Source: Elusimicrobiota bacterium (GTDB taxonomy: Bacteria; Elusimicrobiota; Endomicrobiia; CG1-02-37-114; XYA2-FULL-39-19). From it: a stretch of 51,027 nucleotides of DNA. The translations under genes were made by a program, and so were the position numbers. Positions 34,928-44,313 of this stretch are shown one piece after another. The notes beneath the pieces were generated by a model. That model did no database searches. It had not been told where the DNA came from and was given only the letters and a program-made list of their open reading frames with translations. The first letter of the stretch is position 1. Every line of letters begins with the position of its first letter. The stretch is from positions 1-51,027 of the forward strand of contig JAHIVV010000048.1 of the NCBI GenBank assembly GCA_018816525.1, in the 5' to 3' direction.

Positions 34928-36181
34928 ATGCGTATTGAACTTATCTGTGTAGGGCATGAACTTCTCTATGGTAAACTAAACTCCCATATCGCTTATATCG
35001 GAGAACATCTCAGTGATATCGGCCTGCAATTGAATTCCGCAAGAACCATTCCTGATGATCTTGAAGAAATGACAGCAACTTTTAAAGATGCCTTCGTCAA
35101 AGCCGATATTACAATAATTACCGGCGGGCTCGGGCCCACTTTTGACGACCTTACCAGAGAAGCCGCTGCAAAAGCATTAAATAAAAAACTTATACGCAAC
35201 GAAGAGTTGCTTAAAAAACTGGAACAGTACATGGCTTCCAGGGGCTACAAATTCTCGCTTAAGGGGAATGAAAATCAGGCTTACCTTATTGAAGGTGCAA
35301 AAACAATAGAGAACAAGTTCGGCACGGCCCCCGGGCAATTTTTGGAACACAATAACAAACTTATTGTGATTCTTCCCGGCCCGCCGAAAGAAATGCACAC
35401 AATGTTTGAATCCTTCTTAGCGCCTCTTTTGAAAAATAAATATTGCGGGATTATTGCGAAATCAAAAACTATTCATATTTTCGGGCTTGGGGAATCAAAA
35501 GTAAATGAAATAATAAAACCTATCATTGAAACGGAGCGCAAACTTGAAGATGGCTCCGTATCCTTTACCATTCTTGCCCATTTATCCGGAGTAAACATAA
35601 AAACTACTGTCACGGGCACTGATTCAATGTTAGTGGATGAAATTATGCACAGCATAAAAGCAGAGTTCTATAGGGTGCTCAAAGATTATATTTACGGTGA
35701 GGATGCTCAAACTTTAGAAAGTATTGTTGGAGACCTGCTCATTAAACATAAAAGTACTCTTTCCGTTGCAGAATCCTGCACAGGCGGGCTTATAGCAAAC
35801 CGGCTGACAAATATTCCCGGTAGTTCGCTTTTTTTTCAGGGCGGGATAGTTTCTTACTCAAACCACTCAAAAATTGAAATACTCAAAGTAAATCCTGAGG
35901 TAATTGATAAAAATGGTGCTGTTTCCGAGCCCACTGCGCTGGAAATGGCAAAAGGCGCGAAAGCGCTCACCAAAAGCGATTACGCTGTCGCGATCAGCGG
36001 AATTGCCGGCCCTTCGGGAGGGACTCCCGAAAAACCGGTAGGAACGGTCTGTTTTGCCCTGGTTACTCCCAAAAAAAATAAAACTGAAACGGTGCACTTC
36101 ATAGGCACACGCCTAGAAATCAAAGAACGCTCCGCAAACCACGTTTTCAATATCCTCCGTTTAGAATTACAAGCCCATTAA
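34928..36181 (+). CDS. cinA: CinA: ADP-ribose pyrophosphatase / nicotinamide-nucleotide amidase
   Basis: The 417 residues comprise an N-terminal MoCF-like (COG1058) domain with IELICVGHELLYGK, IITGGLGPTFDDLTREA and ILPGPPKEMHTMFE, a middle linker domain, and a C-terminal PncC amidase domain with VAESCTGGLIANRLTNIPGSS, GGIVSYSNHSKIEIL and AISGIAGPSGGTPEKPVGTV. The family hydrolyses ADP-ribose and deamidates nicotinamide mononucleotide, recycling pyridine nucleotides. It ends 143 bases from the convergent glyS; I see no clear terminator there. Confidence 0.94.
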   Translation: MRIELICVGHELLYGKLNSHIAYIGEHLSDIGLQLNSARTIPDDLEEMTATFKDAFVKADITIITGGLGPTFDDLTREAAAKALNKKLIRNEELLKKLEQYMASRGYKFSLKGNENQAYLIEGAKTIENKFGTAPGQFLEHNNKLIVILPGPPKEMHTMFESFLAPLLKNKYCGIIAKSKTIHIFGLGESKVNEIIKPIIETERKLEDGSVSFTILAHLSGVNIKTTVTGTDSMLVDEIMHSIKAEFYRVLKDYIYGEDAQTLESIVGDLLIKHKSTLSVAESCTGGLIANRLTNIPGSSLFFQGGIVSYSNHSKIEILKVNPEVIDKNGAVSEPTALEMAKGAKALTKSDYAVAISGIAGPSGGTPEKPVGTVCFALVTPKKNKTETVHFIGTRLEIKERSANHVFNILRLELQAH

Positions 36182-36324
36182 AAATATTGGGGAACTTTTT
36201 TGGCATTTTTTACGTCTATCTGGCAAATAGGGGACATCTCGTGATTATTTAATTCAAATTTCAGCCAGTCACCCGGCAACCATTATTTTTCGTTAGGAAT
36301 GAAATTTTAAACGGCCTGGGGCGA

Positions 36325-38415
36325 TTATTGCAGTTGGGAGAGGTCAGAAACGTTTAGAAAGAGGTTTACTGTTTCCTGCAAGAGAGCAAGGCGGTTATCG
36401 CGTAAAGTTGTATCGGGTGCCATTACCATAACCTTATCGAAAAACTTATCTATCGGTTCCCTCAAGGTTACAAGTATCTTTAAAACTTCCAAATATTCCT
36501 TCTTATCAATAAACTGCTGAATTTCCTTTTTTACTCTTTCAAGGCTTTGGTAGAGATCCTTTTCTTCCTGTTCCATTAATTTATCGGCAGACAATTGATT
36601 AACATTAACAGGCAAGTTCTTTTGCTGGGCCTGCCTTAAAATATTAGATGCTCTTTTAAATCCTGCCGCCAAAGGTTCAAAGTCAGGAAGTTTCCGGATT
36701 TCTTTAATAGCATCCAGTTTTTCCTGAACTTCAATTAAATTGTTAAAATCCTTGCTTAAAACCGACCTGATTTCGTCTATTTTGTAACCTTTTTCTTCAA
36801 AAATTACTTCTAAGCGTTGGCGGAAAAAATCCAGTGTTATATCCAAAAGCTTCGGCTGGCTTCCTGTAATTGAACCCGGAAGGCATGCTATAGCTTTCTG
36901 TATTAATTCTTTCAGCGGAATCTGGATTTTCTTTTCAATAAGAATCCTGACTATTCCTATCGCCTGGCGTCTTAATCCATAGGGGTCTGCTGAGCCTGTA
37001 GGAATAAGCCCTACGGCAAAATTGCCTGCAATCGTGTCAATCTTGTCTGAAATGGAAACCACAGCGCCCGTTATTGTTTTTGGAAGTTTGCCCTGGGCTG
37101 ATAAAGGCCAGTAATGTTGTTCAATTGCGCTATAGACATTTTCAGGTTCGCCGTTTTTTTCTGCGTAAATTGCGCCGATAACACCCTGAAGCTCGGCATA
37201 TTCAAATACTATAGAAGTTAATAAATCATTTTTGCACAGCATTACCGTGCGGCTGATTTCTCTTTTTTGCACCGGGTCTAGGTTAAGCCACTGGCCGATC
37301 TGACTGGAAAGTTTTTCTATCCGCTGTATTTTTTCGTACACTGTACCAAGTTTCTGCTGGAATATTATGCCTTTGAGTTTTTCTGTTTTGGTTTCAAGCT
37401 TTTCTTTCAAATCCTGTTCATAGAAGAATTCTGCGTCTTTAAGCCGCGCTGACGCCACTTTCTCGTAGCCTTCCTTAACAATCTCCTGGTGTTCCGATGC
37501 GCCGTTCCTGATACCTATAAAATAATTGCTAAGTTTTCCGTTCTTGTCCATAACCGGGAAGAATTTTTGTTTCTTTTCCAGGCAAGTGATAATGACTATT
37601 TCGGGTAGTTTTAGGAAATTTTTATCGAATTCACAAAGGACAGCTGTGGGGTGTTCCACTAAATATGTTATCTCTTCAAGGAGCTTTTCATCAAATTCTA
37701 CTTTACCGCCTATTTTTTTAATTGCCTGGTTGGCAGTGCTCAGTATATTTCCTTTCCTTATTTGTTGGTCAACAATAACGTAATTATCCCTCAAAATGCT
37801 TGTATATTTTTCAGGCAGGGCAACCTTGAGTTTTTTTGATGATTTTATGTAAAGCCCGTAAGTGTGAACGCCTGATTTTATTCCTGCTATTGTAAGTTTT
37901 ACCGGTTTAGCTCCATGAAGCGCGATAATGCTTTTTATAGGCCTGACAAACTTGAATTTTGATTCATTCCACACCATAGTTTTGGGGAAATAAATTTTGG
38001 TAATGATTTTTGTGAATATTTCCGGCAATACTTTTTCTGTTAGCTGGCCGCCGGTTTGTTTGGTGATGTAGTAATAGTCGCCCTTAGGAGTGTTTTTTAT
38101 CTGGAGGTTCTCAGCTTTAATTCCCTGGGTGTTGGCAAAGCCAAGTCCTACCTTTGTAAATTCGCCGTTTTCATCTTTGGCTATTTTGACGGGAGGCCCC
38201 ATTACTTCAATGGTTTCCTCTTTTGTCTTTTCAACAAGGCCGTCTATATAAACAGCAAGGCGTCTGGGTGTGGCCCAGACAGTTACATTTTTGTATTCAA
38301 GTTTCTGTTCATCAAGGAACTTTTTCGTGAGCTCACGCAAGTTTGCGATAACCGGGGGGATAAAGTTCGCCGGTATTTCTTCTGTATAGATTTCGAGTAA
38401 AGTGTTCTTAGCCAT
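36325..38415 (-). CDS. glyS: Glycyl-tRNA synthetase beta subunit
   Basis: The large subunit of the bacterial alpha2beta2 GlyRS; it binds tRNA-Gly. The 696 residues begin LLEIYTEEIPANFIPPV, the family N-terminus, with ATG at 38415. An open frame extends further upstream (to 38529) but it reads glyQ in another frame. Further marks are ATPRRLAVYI, the MGPPVKIAKDENG segment, the HD-like core (VEHPTAVLCEFD, FFPVMDKNGKL), the SDKIDTIAGNFAVGLIPTGS stretch with DPYGLRRQA, and a C-terminal anticodon-binding-like DALR region. It lies four bases after glyQ. Confidence 0.95.
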   Translation of the reverse strand: MAKNTLLEIYTEEIPANFIPPVIANLRELTKKFLDEQKLEYKNVTVWATPRRLAVYIDGLVEKTKEETIEVMGPPVKIAKDENGEFTKVGLGFANTQGIKAENLQIKNTPKGDYYYITKQTGGQLTEKVLPEIFTKIITKIYFPKTMVWNESKFKFVRPIKSIIALHGAKPVKLTIAGIKSGVHTYGLYIKSSKKLKVALPEKYTSILRDNYVIVDQQIRKGNILSTANQAIKKIGGKVEFDEKLLEEITYLVEHPTAVLCEFDKNFLKLPEIVIITCLEKKQKFFPVMDKNGKLSNYFIGIRNGASEHQEIVKEGYEKVASARLKDAEFFYEQDLKEKLETKTEKLKGIIFQQKLGTVYEKIQRIEKLSSQIGQWLNLDPVQKREISRTVMLCKNDLLTSIVFEYAELQGVIGAIYAEKNGEPENVYSAIEQHYWPLSAQGKLPKTITGAVVSISDKIDTIAGNFAVGLIPTGSADPYGLRRQAIGIVRILIEKKIQIPLKELIQKAIACLPGSITGSQPKLLDITLDFFRQRLEVIFEEKGYKIDEIRSVLSKDFNNLIEVQEKLDAIKEIRKLPDFEPLAAGFKRASNILRQAQQKNLPVNVNQLSADKLMEQEEKDLYQSLERVKKEIQQFIDKKEYLEVLKILVTLREPIDKFFDKVMVMAPDTTLRDNRLALLQETVNLFLNVSDLSQLQ

Positions 38416-38419
38416 AAAG

Positions 38420-39265
38420 CTATTTTGTCTCTTTTTCGATGTACTGTTCTGCTGCGCGGTGAGCCAGGTTGCGCACCCGGCTGATATACGAGATGCGTTC
38501 TGTAACTGAAATTGCTCCGCGCGCGTCAAGCAGGTTAAACAAGTGCGAGCATTTCATTACGCAGTCATAAGCGGGCAAAACCAGTTTTTTGTCTAAAAGG
38601 GAAAGCGCTTCTTTTTCCCAATCTGTAAAATGCCTTTGTAAAAGTTCTACATTTGCTTCTTCAAAGTTATATCTGGAAAATTGTTTTTCATCTTCAAGGT
38701 GCACTTCTCCGTAAGTGGTATCTTTGTTCCATAGAATATCGTAAACAGAATTTTTCTTCTGGGAGTAAGTGGCAAGCCGTTCGAGCCCGTAGGTCAACTC
38801 CACTGAGATGGGGTTTAGTTCAAACCCTCCGATCTGCTGAAAATATGTAAACTGCGTGATTTCCATTCCGTCAAGCCATACTTCCCAGCCCAGCCCCCAG
38901 GCGCCAAGGGTAGGCGATTCCCAGTCGTCTTCTACAAAACGGATATCGTGTTGTTTCAGGTTTAAGCCGATAGCGGTCAATGAAGATAAATATAATTGCT
39001 GTATGTTTGCCGGAGCAGGTTTCATTATAACCTGGTACTGGTAATAATGCTGTAAGCGGTTTGGGTTTTCACCGTATCTGCCGTCGGTTGGCCTGCGAGA
39101 GGGTTCCACATAGGCGGCTTTCCAGGGCTTGGGTCCTAGGGCCCTCAAAAAAGTCGCCGGGTTAAACGTCCCTGCGCCTTTTTCAAGGTCGTAGGGCTGG
39201 ACAATCAGGCAGCCCTTGCGGGACCAGAATTTTTCTAATGCAAAAATAATTTCCTGGAAAATCAC
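38420..39265 (-). CDS. glyQ: Glycyl-tRNA synthetase alpha subunit
   Basis: This is the catalytic class II subunit. The 281 residues show [66 protein letters not shown], and [31 protein letters not shown]-type motifs spread over the first half. The start codon is GTG at 39265 with an AAAGG site seven bases upstream. A 7-bp hairpin lies just upstream; a T-box leader, common for glyQS, is not seen in the 61-base gap after recO. Confidence 0.95.
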   Translation of the reverse strand: MIFQEIIFALEKFWSRKGCLIVQPYDLEKGAGTFNPATFLRALGPKPWKAAYVEPSRRPTDGRYGENPNRLQHYYQYQVIMKPAPANIQQLYLSSLTAIGLNLKQHDIRFVEDDWESPTLGAWGLGWEVWLDGMEITQFTYFQQIGGFELNPISVELTYGLERLATYSQKKNSVYDILWNKDTTYGEVHLEDEKQFSRYNFEEANVELLQRHFTDWEKEALSLLDKKLVLPAYDCVMKCSHLFNLLDARGAISVTERISYISRVRNLAHRAAEQYIEKETK

Positions 39266-39280
39266 AGTTACCTTTCTCGA

Positions 39281-39313
39281 ACCGCACGGTATTCGATAGG
39301 AAGAATGTGCGGT
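39281..39313 (-). repeat. Inverted repeat between recO and glyQ
   Basis: ACCGCAC (39281-39287) and GTGCGGT (39307-39313) are perfect complements separated by 19 bases. In the recO-glyQ transcript they would form a stem just upstream of the glyQ ribosome-binding site. No T run follows on either strand. Confidence 0.4.
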
Positions 39314-39326
39314 CAGTCATGTGTTA

Positions 39327-40103
39327 TTAGCTGGTTAAATTTTTCACGAACATCTGGGTTTTCAATGAGTACGGCACGTATTCATTGACGTATGTTCTTA
39401 TTAAATTTTCAACGAGTTCTTCTATTCTTTTTGGAACTTCCAATTTTTCCACGTCTTCGCCCGGGAGTTTTGAAAGCTGTCTGATGAAACTTGTTGCCTT
39501 AGTGTTAACACCTATTAACTCAAAATCAGCTTCATTATAACAGTTTTTGCAGACAAGCCCTCCGTCTTTCAGGCTGAAGAATATTATATCAGATTTTTGG
39601 CTGATTTCATCATTCAGGACTTCTGTTTCGCAGTTAACGCATTTATTTAATTCCAGCCCATAACCGCAGAGTTTCATGAATCTCAGGGCAAAGGCCAGGT
39701 AAATATAATCCGGCCGTTTTGAAGTTTCAAGCAATTCGAGAGTTCTTTTTAAAAGGACATATTTATGGATATTTTTTTCATGTTCGGCGGTCAATGAATC
39801 TACCAGGTTTACTACGGCGCAGGCATAGGAATATTTCGTAATATTTGTTTTAAGCGGATTGAACATATTTTTTAATATTCCACCTATAACCCTGATCCTG
39901 GATGTTTTACTGTTCAGGTAGAGCATGAATTCGGTTTCTGTGACGGGTTCTGTGGCCGCAAGCAGTTTGGCTGTGATTTTTCTGGAACCGGTGGCCGTAG
40001 CTTTTACTTTGCCAAGTTCCAGGCTGTAAATGTGCAGGTACTTGTCAACTTCGCCGGTTTTTCTGGAATACAAAACGATCCCGCGGGTTCTTTGGTATTG
40101 CAT
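39327..40103 (-). CDS. recO: DNA repair protein RecO
   Basis: RecO anneals single strands and loads RecA with RecR. The 258 residues have an N-terminal OB fold (RTRGIVLYSRKTGEVDKYLHIYS, then a central KVKATATGSRK segment). A helical domain with a four-Cys zinc site follows: C-G-Y-G-L-E-L-N-K-C-V-N-C and GGLVCKNC. The start ATG lies four bases past the CNNM gene stop. The neighbourhood ybeY/CNNM/recO/glyQ is common in many phyla. Confidence 0.9.
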   Translation of the reverse strand: MQYQRTRGIVLYSRKTGEVDKYLHIYSLELGKVKATATGSRKITAKLLAATEPVTETEFMLYLNSKTSRIRVIGGILKNMFNPLKTNITKYSYACAVVNLVDSLTAEHEKNIHKYVLLKRTLELLETSKRPDYIYLAFALRFMKLCGYGLELNKCVNCETEVLNDEISQKSDIIFFSLKDGGLVCKNCYNEADFELIGVNTKATSFIRQLSKLPGEDVEKLEVPKRIEELVENLIRTYVNEYVPYSLKTQMFVKNLTS

Positions 40104-40107
40104 GTTT

Positions 40108-41391
40108 TTATTTTGTGATTTTAACTATCTTTATCTTTTTACGGTCTGCATCCACTATTTCAATGGTAAATTCTTTCCACACTATTTTCTCGCCGGGTGC
40201 CGGTATTTTCTTAAACAGCGTAAGCACCCAGCCGCCCACGGTGGTGAAAGCTCTGGTCGGCTGGACGCCAAGCTTTAATTCTTCATTCACTTTGTGTATG
40301 GACCGCGTGGCTTTAACCACCCAGTTTGTGCTGGCGGCACAGGGAAAATCAGTTATAGGTTTTTCACGTATGTCATATTCGTCGTAAATTTCGCCGACTA
40401 TTTCCTCAACAATATCTTCGACGGTAATCAATCCTTGCGCTACCCCATATTCATCCACTACAACCGCCAGGTGGTGCTTACCGGATTTGAATTCGCGGAT
40501 TAAATTATCTACTAAAATATTTTCAGGCACGAAATAAGCTGGGCGTATTATGTCATCCAGAACAAAGAGTTTCCTGTTTTGCCAGGTAAGTATAAGGTCT
40601 TTGGCGTAAATGACGCCGATGATGTTGTCCAGGGAACCTTTATAAACGGGAATGCGGGAATATTTGCTTGTTAAAACCCTGTTTATTATCTCGTCCAGGC
40701 CCGTATTGTAATCTATGGCAAAAATTTCCGGCCTGGGAACCATGACTTCCTGAACGCGCCTCTCGCCGAAAAGCAGGATGTTGGAAAACATTTTTTTCTC
40801 CTGCCTGGACAGGCCGAGGCTTGAGTCAGCGCTTGAATTCGTGATGGGTTCCGTGTCGGAATTAAGCAGAATCTGCAATTCTTCTTTGGACAAAAATGGC
40901 GATTCTGATCTTTCATGGATCCTGATCAGGCGCATGAAACTTTTTGCAAAGCGTACAAGAATATTTGTTACAGGAAAAAACAATTTTGAGAAAAATATCA
41001 GTAAAGGTATCCCGGAAATACAAACTGCTTCTGCATTAAGCCTGCTGTAAATCTTGGGAGCTATATCGCTGAACATCAGAACCAAAACAACAACAATAAA
41101 AGGTATAAAATATATAAACCAGCGGCCGGCAAAATCCAAAGCCAGGGAAACAGAAAGCACCCCGGCGCCGATACTCATAAGGTTGTTCCCTACCAGGATT
41201 GTCGCTATCAGGTTATCAGGATTTGTTTCCCAGGCCGTAAGGCATTTACTTATCTTAGGGTGCTTTTCCTTCATTCCAGTCAGGCCTAATCCGGAGATGC
41301 TCAGGATAGCGGTTTCAACTGCGTTAAAATAAGCGCCCATGAGTATGAAAACTGCCATTAGAATAAGTTTTACAACTATTAATAGTTCCAT
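40108..41391 (-). CDS. CNNM/CBS transporter-like protein with CorC_HlyC domain
   Basis: The 427-residue membrane protein has a DUF21/CNNM domain of about 190 residues with a hydrophobic N-terminus (LLIVVKLILMAVFILMGAYF) and further helices. A tandem CBS pair follows (VMVPRPEIFAIDYNTGLDEII, SRIPVYKGSLDNIIGVIYAKDL, LAVVVDEYGVAQGLITVEDIVEEIVGE in parts). A C-terminal CorC_HlyC domain ends in PGEKIVWKEFTIEIVDADRKK. The family handles Mg2+ or Co2+ export or Na+/Mg2+ exchange; the substrate here is unknown. It is a paralogue of the gene immediately upstream. Confidence 0.87.
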   Translation of the reverse strand: MELLIVVKLILMAVFILMGAYFNAVETAILSISGLGLTGMKEKHPKISKCLTAWETNPDNLIATILVGNNLMSIGAGVLSVSLALDFAGRWFIYFIPFIVVVLVLMFSDIAPKIYSRLNAEAVCISGIPLLIFFSKLFFPVTNILVRFAKSFMRLIRIHERSESPFLSKEELQILLNSDTEPITNSSADSSLGLSRQEKKMFSNILLFGERRVQEVMVPRPEIFAIDYNTGLDEIINRVLTSKYSRIPVYKGSLDNIIGVIYAKDLILTWQNRKLFVLDDIIRPAYFVPENILVDNLIREFKSGKHHLAVVVDEYGVAQGLITVEDIVEEIVGEIYDEYDIREKPITDFPCAASTNWVVKATRSIHKVNEELKLGVQPTRAFTTVGGWVLTLFKKIPAPGEKIVWKEFTIEIVDADRKKIKIVKITK

Positions 41392-41412
41392 ATATTTATT
41401 TTAATTTAGTTT

Positions 41413-42438
41413 TCAACGGGACTGGCCGTAGGCCAATTCGTATTCGTCAATAATTTCTCCTACTATTTCTTCCAACACATCTTCAAGCGTCAGGAATCCT
41501 TTCACATCGTTTTTATAATCTATGACAATAGCGCAATGCGAAGTGCCTTTGCGGAATTCAGAAAGCAGTTTACTTACCTTTTCATCCGCGGTAACAAAAT
41601 GCGCGGGCCTGATAAGCGATTTTGAAAATTCTATTGATTCATTTTGACCTGTATTAACCAGGTCTTTCAGCAGGACGATTCCGATTATTCTGTTTCTGGA
41701 ACCTGAATAAACAGGGACGCGGCTGCGGCCGGTTTCAAGCAGGTCGTCCATGATTTTTTCCGAAGAGTTGTCAATGTTTACGCTTTCCACCTTGTCTATA
41801 GGTACCATGATTTCACTGACCCTGATTTTTGAAAGTTTCAGCATTCCTTCCAGCATTTTTGTGGTTTCTTTTCCCAATATGCCCCGTCTGCCGGAATCTA
41901 AAACTATATTTCTGACTTCTTCAGCGGTTATCGAGTTAATTTTGCTGACAGGCCTTGCGGATTTTATGCCCAATACGCCTCCGGCAAACCATATAAAGGG
42001 CTTAATCAGGGGGTAAATTATTTTATTGATAAAACCGATAGGTGTTATAACCAGCAGGGACATTCTTTCCGGGTTGCTTTTACCGTACATTTTCGGCACA
42101 ATGTCACAAAAGGTAATTATAAAAGCGGTAATAAAAAGCCAGGCGGCAAATTCAATTATTTCTCTTGATAGAAATTTATCGAAAATTTGTATTGCAATGA
42201 AAGTGGCAATAGAACTTACCAAAATGTTGGAGACGGCGTTGCCCACAAGAATGGTGGTCAAAAAATCCTGCGGGTACTGAAGCCATTTGGAAAAGATTTT
42301 GCGAAGAGGTTTTTGAAGCGCGGTAATTTTTCTTATTTTATATTTTGACAGGGAGGAAAGCGCGGCTTCCGCACCAGAGAAAAAGAATGACAAAAATAAC
42401 AGGAATAAAATCAGGATAAGGCTGAAAAAAATTAGCAT
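41413..42438 (-). CDS. CNNM/CBS protein lacking the CorC_HlyC domain
   Basis: The 341-residue protein has the same DUF21 (helices from residue 1: MLIFFSLILILFLLFLSFFF, then the AEAALSSLSKYKIRKI motif) and CBS pair (SEIMVPIDKVESVNI, SRVPVYSGSRNRIIGI, CAIVIDYKNDVKGFLTLEDVLEEI) as its neighbour. It stops right after the second CBS (EIIDEYELAYGQSR), so the CorC_HlyC domain is missing. The ATG at 42438 overlaps the ybeY stop by seven bases; a longer frame to 42507 runs inside ybeY and is not homologous. Confidence 0.86.
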   Translation of the reverse strand: MLIFFSLILILFLLFLSFFFSGAEAALSSLSKYKIRKITALQKPLRKIFSKWLQYPQDFLTTILVGNAVSNILVSSIATFIAIQIFDKFLSREIIEFAAWLFITAFIITFCDIVPKMYGKSNPERMSLLVITPIGFINKIIYPLIKPFIWFAGGVLGIKSARPVSKINSITAEEVRNIVLDSGRRGILGKETTKMLEGMLKLSKIRVSEIMVPIDKVESVNIDNSSEKIMDDLLETGRSRVPVYSGSRNRIIGIVLLKDLVNTGQNESIEFSKSLIRPAHFVTADEKVSKLLSEFRKGTSHCAIVIDYKNDVKGFLTLEDVLEEIVGEIIDEYELAYGQSR

Positions 42439-42878
42439 ACCGATTTCAGGATTTGTTCCTGCCGGCCCCACATCTGGTTTCTTCTGCCGTCGGAATCGTC
42501 GTTCCATCCGATCAGGTGAAGTATACCGTGAATGACAAGAAAAAGTATTTCCTGTTTAAAGGTATGGTTGTATTGTTCGGCCTGGGCCTGGGCGGAATCC
42601 ACTGAAATAAATATGTCGGATTGCACCTGCTTGCCGGTTGCGTAGGGGAAGCACATTACGTCAGTGGTGCGGTCTTTTTGCAAATACCGCAGGTTCATTT
42701 CTTTTATCTCTTCATCCGACGTAAGCACGATTGACAGCTGGTAGGAACCGAAGAATTTTTCCTGGTCAAAAGTGGCTTTAGCTACGGTCCTGATGTCGTT
42801 TTCAATATTTTCCGGCAGATCTATTTTAACATTAAGATTGTGGATCCGTATTGTTGTCTTTCTGTTTTGATCTTTCAT
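42432..42878 (-). CDS. ybeY: Endoribonuclease YbeY (rRNA maturation)
   Basis: This metal-dependent RNase takes part in 16S 3'-end maturation and ribosome quality control. The 148 residues show the family core: LSIVLTSDEEIKEMNLRYL, DRTTDVMCFPY and FLVIHGILHLIGW. The metal motif normally reads HxxxHxxxxxH; here it is HGILHLIGWND, so the third His position is Asp, a variant I also recall from Bacteroidetes-type YbeY. The start lies 47 bases inside the HD gene. It ends overlapping the CNNM start by seven bases. Confidence 0.9.
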   Translation of the reverse strand: MKDQNRKTTIRIHNLNVKIDLPENIENDIRTVAKATFDQEKFFGSYQLSIVLTSDEEIKEMNLRYLQKDRTTDVMCFPYATGKQVQSDIFISVDSAQAQAEQYNHTFKQEILFLVIHGILHLIGWNDDSDGRRNQMWGRQEQILKSVC

Positions 42879-44313
42879 ATTCCGTCCTTGTGTGATGTAT
42901 GCTGGTAAGGGTTGTTATCATGCTTCCTGCAATCATGTGCAGGTCTGAAAGGGTTATCGGCGCTTCATCCAGCTGACCGTCGGTGAATTTATTATTTATG
43001 ATTTTTTCAACGGTTTCCTTTATTCTGTTTGAAGAAGGCGTTTCAAGCAGGCGCAATGCTGCTTCACAGGAATCTGCGAGCATAAGTATGGCGGATTCCT
43101 TTGTTTTAGGTTTTGGGCCGGGATAGCGGAACCTGCTTTCCTCGGCATCATCTCCGCCTTGAAGCGCTTTCTGGTAAAACATGTATATGAGTGAGGTGCC
43201 GTGGTGTTCTTTAATTAAATCAACTATAGGTTTGTCTAAATTTTGCTGTTCCGCGTAAGTTACGCCTTCTTTGACGTGCGTTATAACAACCAGTCCCGAC
43301 ATGGAAGGCGGAATAGCATCGTGGGGATTATCGCTGGCGAGCTGGTTTTCAATAAAGTATTCCGGTTTGGCAATCTTTCCGATGTCGTGATAAATCGCGC
43401 CTACTCTTGCGAGCAATGCGTTGGCGCCTATGACTTCGGCCGCCTGTTCTGCGACGGATGCCACCATCAGCGAATGGTGATAAGTTCCGGGCGCTTCCAT
43501 CATTAACCTTTTCAACAAAGGCTGGTTGAAATCCGCCAGCTCTATCAGTTTAATATTAGTAATACGTGAAAAAAATGTTTCAAGCGGCGACAGGAGCCCG
43601 AACACAAATATTATGCTTGCAATACCGTTGGCGCAGGCCCATAAAATATTTGTGACTAATTGGCCAGCAGGGAGAGGCCCCAGAAGCGTGAGGGTTATTA
43701 CAGAAATAACGTTAATGGCCATTATTTTTGTGCCAACCCGGGTGATGTCCTGCCTGTGTTTTATTTTTGTAGACAAATTTAAAGCTAAGAGAGAACCCAT
43801 GATATGGTAAAACAAATATTCAAGCTTAAAATCGTAAAGAATCCCGCACATAAAAGGAATAGCAATGGCAAGAAGCATGCCCGCTTTATTTCCAAGCAAC
43901 AGCGATGCCAGAAGTATAACACCCGCTATGGGCACAAGCAGCGGCGAAAGCGAGCCAAAAGGTTTTATAGTTTCAATCAACAGGACCGACAATGAGGTTA
44001 AAATACCCAGGAGCATCATCGCATCATTGTCCCTGGCTAAATCCTGCAAGTTTCTCTTAAGGAATACAATGAATAAAGTAAAAGAAAGCAAAACAAAAAG
44101 CAAAAGCCCGAAAAGCTTTGTAGGTGTGGGGCCGATTTCAATAACAAGTGCTGAAAAAATAAGAAGCGCATTAACCCCGATGATTATTACAGGATGTATA
44201 TGTATTTGTCTCTGCCAGAATTGAAGATTGTCCCTTAGCACGGGTTTTGAATTTTTTTCCGTCCAGATTAAAAGCCTTAAAAGGAATTTTCTTGCCGCCT
44301 CTCTTAGTGTCAT
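42832..44313 (-). CDS. PgpH-like membrane HD phosphohydrolase lacking the extracellular domain
   Basis: This is a seven-TM HD-domain protein of the PgpH/YqfF class, which hydrolyse c-di-AMP. The 493 residues start with a short cytoplasmic part and a TM helix at about 41-60. A six-residue loop (GPTPTK) leads directly into the next helices (to about residue 265). The HD domain at about 285-450 has [31 protein letters not shown] and [10 protein letters not shown]. Full-length family members have a ~230-residue 7TMR-HDED domain between TM1 and TM2; it is absent. I choose ATG 44313 (ATGA overlap with phoH); an ATG at 44334 adds seven residues. Confidence 0.85.
   Translation of the reverse strand: MTLREAARKFLLRLLIWTEKNSKPVLRDNLQFWQRQIHIHPVIIIGVNALLIFSALVIEIGPTPTKLFGLLLFVLLSFTLFIVFLKRNLQDLARDNDAMMLLGILTSLSVLLIETIKPFGSLSPLLVPIAGVILLASLLLGNKAGMLLAIAIPFMCGILYDFKLEYLFYHIMGSLLALNLSTKIKHRQDITRVGTKIMAINVISVITLTLLGPLPAGQLVTNILWACANGIASIIFVFGLLSPLETFFSRITNIKLIELADFNQPLLKRLMMEAPGTYHHSLMVASVAEQAAEVIGANALLARVGAIYHDIGKIAKPEYFIENQLASDNPHDAIPPSMSGLVVITHVKEGVTYAEQQNLDKPIVDLIKEHHGTSLIYMFYQKALQGGDDAEESRFRYPGPKPKTKESAILMLADSCEAALRLLETPSSNRIKETVEKIINNKFTDGQLDEAPITLSDLHMIAGSMITTLTSIHHTRTEYERSKQKDNNTDPQS

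Noticed and set aside
36182-36324. Terminator or mobile-element end between convergent cinA and glyS
   Set aside because: There are T-rich stretches and a ggggaca word, but no convincing stem with a T run for either gene and no paired repeat. I see nothing firm in these 143 bases.
38416-38529. Extension of glyS upstream of 38415
   Set aside because: It lies within glyQ in another frame and the family N-terminus begins right at the 38415 ATG.
39266-39326. T-box riboswitch before glyQS
   Set aside because: The gap is only 61 bases, with a 7-bp inverted repeat but no T-box sequence or specifier stem.
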